This document shows, piece by piece, positions 58,586 to 64,000 of a DNA stretch of 64,000 nt. Below the pieces are notes generated by a model. That model had not been told where the DNA came from. It saw only the letters and a program-made list of their open reading frames with translations, and made no database searches. The DNA comes from Papiliotrema nemorosa (lineage: Eukaryota; Basidiomycota; Tremellomycetes; Tremellales; Rhynchogastremaceae), in assembly GCA_032158125.1 (NCBI GenBank), contig JASKOT010000016.1:310001-374000 (forward strand), read 5' to 3'. Numbering within the stretch: position 1 is the stretch's first letter; every line of letters begins with the position of its first letter. The position numbers and the translations under genes are program-made.

Positions 58586-60512
58586 TTAGTCCCACCAGAA
58601 CCTGGCAAACCATGCCAAGGGACCCTTCTTCTTCTGCAGAGGTTCTGGCTCGGGGTTGGCTTCAGCGACGAGGATAAATTCGCCGACAGGAGATTTTTCG
58701 AGTGCAACAATCTTGCTCTTGCGGATGATTTTGTGGCCGAAATAAAAGACGATCATGAACGCGATAGCAAAGTAGCTCGAAATGAAGTCGGCAATGTCCC
58801 AGTTTCCAGGCAGCTATCATATTCAGCAACTGCTTCTATGGGCATGACGACGACCACTCACGAACGAATAGAAGCCGCCAGTGATTAGGACTAGACTGCT
58901 GCCCCAGATGACTACGTGGCTGACAAATGGCTGGAAAGGTGCTGCCCATGGCAGTTTGCCCGCGTCGATATCTTGCGCCTTCATTGCTTTACGCAGCCTC
59001 CAGTTGCAGATTCCGATGGTAATCCAGATGACTAGGGTGGAACTCGAATTCAAGTTGGTGAGGTAAGAGAAGGCTGTGCTGGCTCCACCGTTGCCCAAGC
59101 TCATATACGCGAGCAGTTGGAAGGATCCTTGGAAAATCACGGCGATGTAGGGAATACCAAAGCGAGACACTCGAGTAAAGATCTTTGGTGCGCGTCCTTC
59201 CAGGGCCAAAGCATAGAGACTACGAGACCCGGTCAACATGCCGTGGTTTCCCGATGACCAAGCCGAGGTGATGACAACCGCATTGATGATGGAAGGCAGG
59301 ACCTTGACCCCTGCTTTCGTTGCTGCGACCACGAATGGAGAAGAAGATGCCGTTCCGTTGTTGTGTGCCAAATGGGGATCGTTGGAGGGGACGATGAGAC
59401 CCACAACGAAGAGCGATAACAGGTAGAATACAGTGACTCGAATAAACACTCGTTTGGCGGCTTTGGGTATGTTTCGTCGAGGGTTTCGTGTTTCCGCCGC
59501 AGCGATTGCTAGCGTCTCCACCCCAGAGTATGCGTAGACAGCGTTGATGAATGTGAGCCAGAAGCCGCACTGGAGATGTCAACGAGTTGTACGTTTAGGG
59601 TGTCTATTCGCTCACGAATTTACCAGCCGAAGTGCCAACCTGCCAGTACCCCAATCCGAAAGGTCCAGGGTCTTTCCAGTACCTAAATCCGATGCGATCT
59701 TGCCCCGGCACTCCTCCAAGATCGTAGATAAGCCCAAAGAGGATCAAACCAAGGATGAGAGCAATCTTGAGGAATGCCGAGATGAGCTCGACCTCGCCAT
59801 AGACTCGGATGAAGAAGAGATTGGTCGCAAAAGTGATGACTGTCACGATGTAAGCTGAATCGACAAAGCCTCGTGACACGGAAAGACTCACCGATGCATA
59901 TAGTTATCCAGATTGCTGGACTCAGGTCACTCCAATAAGAGCACAGAACTGCCACCGCCGTCCATTCAGCGGGAACAGAGACTGCCGATCCGTAGAAGGT
60001 GCTCCAACCGATCGCAAAAGACAAGGCGGGGTCCACGAACAGCTCGGCGTGACGGATGTAAGCTCCAGAAACAGGAGCCAGCGCTGATGTCTCGCCAATG
60101 CACGCCATGACGCAGATGACCAAGAAGCCGACAGCCGAGTAGCCGATGAGAGTACCGAGAGGTCCCGCACGACGAATGGAACGCCCGGAACCAAGGAAGA
60201 GTCCAGTACCAATAGCTCCAGCAAGAGCGATCATCTGATGCGATTAGCTCTGGCAGATAGTGCCTTGCAAGGTCATACCTGGATATGCCTTTGTTTCAAG
60301 CCCCGATGCACAGTCTCCTTCTGAAGCAGAGTGGGATCTACCCCAGGTGGAATCACTTGGCCATTGACCAAAGTGTCACCCCTTTCTGCGGTGTCGACAT
60401 CCCGAACCTCGGGCTCGTAGACATCCTTCTTGTTCCCAGTGTCGACCTCGTCATCGATTGATGAACCATGGTCGAGCGCAGGCAGCATCTCAATCCCGTA
60501 TCTCGAAGACAT
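58586..60512 (-). CDS. amino-acid permease (APC/YAT family, second)
   Basis: A multi-exon gene ending at TAA 58586-58588. I take the start at 60512 (MSSRYGIEMLPALDHGSS) because the upstream sequence fits a good start context; in-frame ATGs at 60545 and 60587 are alternatives. Landmarks: LLQKETVHRGLKQRHIQMIA, LAGAIGTGLFLGSGRSIRRA, IGETSALAPVSGAYIRHAEL, METLAIAAAETRNPRRNIPK, SGNHGMLTGSRSLYALALEG and RAPKIFTRVSRFGIPYIAV. A twelve-helix plasma-membrane importer of amino acids or GABA-like amines. The C-terminal tail is basic, then ends PLAWFARFWWD. It sits next to two DAO-type oxidases, so it may supply their substrate. It is divergent from the HAD-type gene. Confidence 0.9.
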
Positions 60513-60978
60513 TCTTGAAGTGAAGAGTGGAGCGGTCCGTCCCATATGGCTCCCTTCTTGTACATAATTAGTACCCCTGTTAATCACTTACACGTCGGCT
60601 AACAGGGTAGATCTAGGAGGTACGAGTACCGGTCACGCCCAGCCAATCGCACTGCAGTATGGCTGGTTATCAACGGGACCACCAACCTATTTTTAAAACT
60701 GCCGACGTTTTGCATGGGGTTCTAGCGGCGGCTCACGATATGAAAGCGTCGTGACCCCTGTTTGGGGCCTCTGAATGATGTTACGGCAAGACGGACCACT
60801 GCGCGCCGCAAGGGCATGCGATGCTTCTTGATTCGTAGATGCGTCGGATAACTTATCTCTGCTTTCAACATGTGACACTTGAGCGCAGCTTGCACGACTG
60901 CATCACCTTGAATCCTACGAAGACTCGCTGTTACATTCAATTTGTCACAGCAACAATTGCACAGCGCACTTGATCACC
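60513..60978. other. intergenic, divergent promoter
   Basis: About 465 bases between the starts of the amino-acid permease and the HAD-type hydrolase. It contains codons for a longer permease N-terminus (up to 60587). Otherwise nothing was recognised. Confidence 0.4.
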
Positions 60979-61973
60979 ATGCCGTCTGTAGTCTGTGAGT
61001 GCGATCTGCCTGATCCCGTCTCGCTGCGAGCGATGCTATACAGAAGATCATTGAGCTGACATCAAGTCGATGTAGTCGGAACATGCTGTGAGTCCTCTAC
61101 CCGGCATGACTGTGTCGTCTGTTCCGGACCCAGACCAGTTCTACAAAGGAGCCCGCTGACTTGTGCAGTCTCGTACGACAACGGCGCTGTCGCCCTACAA
61201 CACCGCTTGGGCGATAAGCTAGCAGCTCATGGACTTTCCTCCAAACTCCTCTTCTACTCTTGGGTCACGTCGACAGAACGAGACTACTCTTATCTCTCGC
61301 AGATCAAGCAGTATAAACCCTTCTTCCAAATCATGTCACATACTCTCCGTCGATTACTCTACCAGGCCGGCGTTCCTGTTTCTGCTTTGGATGACTTCTA
61401 TACCGAAGAAGATATCGAATACATCATGGGCGAATACAAAAAGCTCAAGCCTAGAGAAGGTCTCGGAGAGATGATGCAGACGTTGCGGGAGGGCGGCTTT
61501 GAAGTCTGGTGCTGCTCGGACGCCAACCCGGATCGAGTGAAGGGTTACTTTGACAATGCTGGAGTAGAGATGCCAATGGACCATATCCTGTCAGCGGACA
61601 TGGTCAACGCTGGAAAGCCAGAGCCAGTAGTGTACAAGCTCGCACGGGAGAAGGCGGGTTCGGACAAGCCAGGGGAAGTCTCTGTCTTCGCCGGTGAGTA
61701 AAGCGTCTCTGACAGACTCCACCATTGCTCCCCGCCCCTCTACTCGAATGCATACCGGCACCTCTGCCTGGCGCGAAAGGGTCGTTCAGGAGCTGATCAG
61801 TAGCTTCACACGCCTGGGACTGTGCGGCAGCAAAAGCAGCGGGTTTCGTTACGGCTTACACAACGACTTACGAATACGACGAGTGTATCGAGATCTTTGG
61901 AAAGGCTGATCTCGTAACTCACGATCTACCGTCACTAGGCAGGGGCATCGTGGAGAAGTTTGGCAAACGGTAG
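60979..61973 (+). CDS. HAD-superfamily 2-haloacid-dehalogenase-like hydrolase
   Basis: Four exons (60979-60994, 61067-61087, 61169-61693, 61804-61973) encode 243 residues. The first two exons, 16 and 21 nt, build the nucleophile motif: VVFDVVGTCFSYDNG contains the FDxxGT Asp. Motif II is the WCCSDANPDRV strand. The Lys of motif III is in DMVNAGKPEPVVYKLA, and motif IV lies near VFAGASHAWDCAAAKAAGF. The cap region (FYSWVTSTERDYSYLSQI, LLYQAGVPVSALDDF) resembles fungal type II haloacid dehalogenase-like proteins. Possible substrates are 2-haloalkanoates or small phosphates; the family assignment is sure, the substrate is not. Without the two micro-exons the catalytic Asp would be missed. Confidence 0.88.
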
Positions 61974-62422
61974 ATGTGAACCCATGCATTAGGCCTCTAC
62001 ACGTACATACAGTGGCTTGTAAGCTGCTAACGTGCGCATCGGAGCCGTTCGACTACGTTGATATGTCCCGGGTCCGGGTTATGTTCTGCACGACTTGACT
62101 AAAAAGTTGTTCTGGTAGAAGAAGATTACAGTATAGGAACCCATTTCTACCACTGTAGTTGATTGGTTTCCTTACTTGTAGATCTCGGGCGGTTTCCCTT
62201 TTTTCCTAACTCGCCGATCTCTATCTATAGCGCCATTGATATGTGGAGGTCCCGGGACAACATGGAGGTATTCGCCGTTTCTTACAAGCTAGCAAGCTTC
62301 GTTCCCGTTTGCCCGGTAGCAGGAGCAACGGCGATTTGCCCGTCATTTACGGCAAATCATTTATAGCTGAGGTGTGATATATAGCTGATCAGCAACGATG
62401 ACCGACCTGCTTTTAGTCGAAG
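61974..62422. other. intergenic, beta-galactosidase promoter
   Basis: About 450 bases. A TATA-like GATATATAG lies at about 62376-62384, some 40 bases before the ATG. The short open frame at 62163-62366 is not supported. Confidence 0.45.
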
Positions 62423-64000
62423 ATGCTGATTCGACCGTGTTGGAAGTTGCTCTTGGCAACTTTGTGGCCGCTAGCCAGAACTCAAGCCACCTTGGATGAT
62501 GTCTCCTTCGCGGACTTCAAGCCCTCAGTTGTCGTCAACTCTACCGGCTTGACAGATGCGGTACAATGGGATGGATACAGTCTCTATGTGGAGGGCACCA
62601 GGGCGATCATCTTCTCCGGCGAGGTGCATCGTAAGTGTCAAGAAGATGGTATAACACCTGATAAAAAGCATTCCGCACCCCGGTTCCCGGCCTGTATGTC
62701 GATGTGATGCAAAAGATCAAGGCTTTGGGGTTCAACACCGTGTCCTTCTACACTTTGTGGGGTCTTCACAACCCATCCCCGGGCGTTCTTGATTTTGACG
62801 GATGGAAGGATTTACAGCACTTCATCAATGCGGCGAATGACGCAGGGCTGTGGTTGATCGCTCGACCCGGTCCGTATATAGTGAGTAGAACCGCCGTATG
62901 GCACTGCACTTCACGCTGACAACTTTCAGAACGCTGAAATCAGCGGAGGTGGTATTCCAGGCTGGGTCACCGCTCTGAACTGCTCCCTGCGAACATCAGA
63001 TCCGGTGTTCAAGCGAGCATATTCGCCATACTGGGAAGCTGTTGGAAGTATATTCGCGAGAAATCAGATCAGTTCCGGGGGACCTATCATTGCGGTACAG
63101 ATTGAAAATGGTGAGCTCTCACTAAGAGAGAAGTCTGACCATTAGAGTACTACCTGGACAGCAATGGAGATATCGATACACAGTATGCCGAAGACTTGGA
63201 GTCCAGCATGAGATCGTCAGGGGTCCAAGTGCCCTTCACCTTCAACGACGTGAGCGCTGTGCTTGTTCAAGTGCCCGGCACCGGCGCTGACAATCAGGCC
63301 AGCGAAGCAGGCAGACTAGTTTCTGGACAAGGCGCCGTGAATATCTGTACGGACTTTTTGCAATACAATACACATAAACAAAACTTATGGGCAGATGGGT
63401 TTGACAGCTATCCTCAGTCCTCCGATTGCACGGATCCCACCAACTGGCCGTATCAAGTTGACATGAGCTACCGACCGGTGAGCATGATATGAGGTCGTCG
63501 CCTGATCCGGTCAGTTCCTGCAAAACACCTCGGGACGGGTCGACGAGCCGTTTGCGATTGTGAGTCAATGAAATCGTCATGGTCGAGGCGTGTCGTCTGA
63601 TTTACCACTGACCATGTAGTGGGAATACCAAGCAGGCACGACACCGGTCGTTGCGCAGTCTGGGTACCCTGACTGCTTACCACTGTATAACCAGGAATTT
63701 GAGCGGGTGTTCTACCAGAATGCATTGTCCCAGAGTATGTGTAGAGTACAAGATTTCCCAGAGCTAAGCCACAGACTTGAAGATCATGAATTTCTACATG
63801 GTGTGTGATATGGTTTACGACGCTGAAGGCAGGCTTTTGGAGGGACTAATTGGGGACATCTGGCCTTTCCCAGAGCCATCACCTCGTACGACTACTGGGC
63901 GCCCATATCTGAGGACCGGTCACTGAATGAACCCAAATACTCCGAGCTCAAGGTGAAACATGGAGACGAGTCAGACTGATGTCGCAGTTGCTCGGCTCGT
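62423..64000 (+). CDS. secreted beta-galactosidase, GH35 (5' part, runs off the window)
   Basis: The first exons of a GH35 gene truncated by the window end. A signal peptide starts [18 protein letters not shown] and probably ends after RTQA. The catalytic domain follows: [60 protein letters not shown] and [20 protein letters not shown]. The acid/base Glu is in NAEI. The nucleophile Glu is in IWEYQAGT (about 63620-63645), and [15 protein letters not shown] is the conserved block after it. Each intron from 62633 onward joins in phase. It should release terminal beta-galactose from plant or other polysaccharides outside the cell. The last visible intron ends near 63987, so the C-terminal domains are missing. 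Confidence 0.92.

Noticed and set aside
1..64000. Search for CRISPR arrays, transposons, long terminal repeats and rRNA
   Set aside because: No direct-repeat arrays, transposase or reverse-transcriptase motifs, or rRNA-like sequence were seen on either strand.

Overview
The window looks like a chromosomal segment of a basidiomycete yeast, most likely a tremellomycete (Cryptococcus/Kwoniella/Trichosporon-type). Almost every gene is broken by many very short introns (about 33-75 nt). Most introns have a GTRNGT-type donor, a CTGAC/CTGAT/CTAAT-like branch site and a YAG acceptor only about 7-20 nt further on. Genes are densely packed on both strands, and the protein families are typically fungal: Kre6/Skn1, NCS1 and Dal5 permeases, Zn2Cys6 regulators, Ams1, Atg22-like. 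I assembled the gene models by hand from splice signals, reading phase and family motifs. I saw no rRNA, tRNA, CRISPR array or transposon.

Region 1-23,100 is mostly housekeeping or structural: the 3' end of a sugar transporter; a TauD/TfdA-type Fe(II)/2-oxoglutarate dioxygenase; a Kre6/Skn1 cell-wall glucan protein; a purine-cytosine permease; two unrecognised proteins; a SUR7/PalI-like four-helix membrane protein; a ChaC gamma-glutamylcyclotransferase; an 817-residue largely disordered protein; a Vps71/ZNHIT1-like HIT zinc finger; another unrecognised protein; a mitochondrial Flx1-type carrier; a small single-pass membrane protein; and an amino-acid permease.

Region 23,200-42,400 reads as a catabolic block. 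It holds a D-2-hydroxyacid dehydrogenase, a Zn2Cys6 regulator, an HpcH/HpaI-type 2-keto acid aldolase, a divergent pair of Dal5-family (anion:cation symporter) permeases, a fungal putative cyclase, a second Zn2Cys6 regulator, a second NCS1 permease, and one gene that appears to fuse an alpha/beta hydrolase to an SMP-30/regucalcin lactonase. Lactonase, aldolase and dehydrogenase together suggest use of a lactone or sugar acid, or of a ring compound, but the substrate cannot be read from sequence.

Region 43,100-64,000 continues with degradation and recycling genes: an intracellular GH38 alpha-mannosidase, an Atg22-like transporter, two DAO-type FAD oxidoreductases flanking a class I/II aminotransferase and another 2-hydroxyacid dehydrogenase, an amino-acid permease, a haloacid-dehalogenase-like hydrolase and the 5' part of a secreted GH35 beta-galactosidase. 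Several pairs are divergent and share one promoter (31.3-31.6, 39.6-40.1, 51.9-52.3 and 60.5-61.0 kb).

The most unusual features are two introns that seem to end in TG rather than AG with otherwise normal architecture, one GC-AG intron, a 14-nt micro-exon, and the esterase-lactonase fusion.
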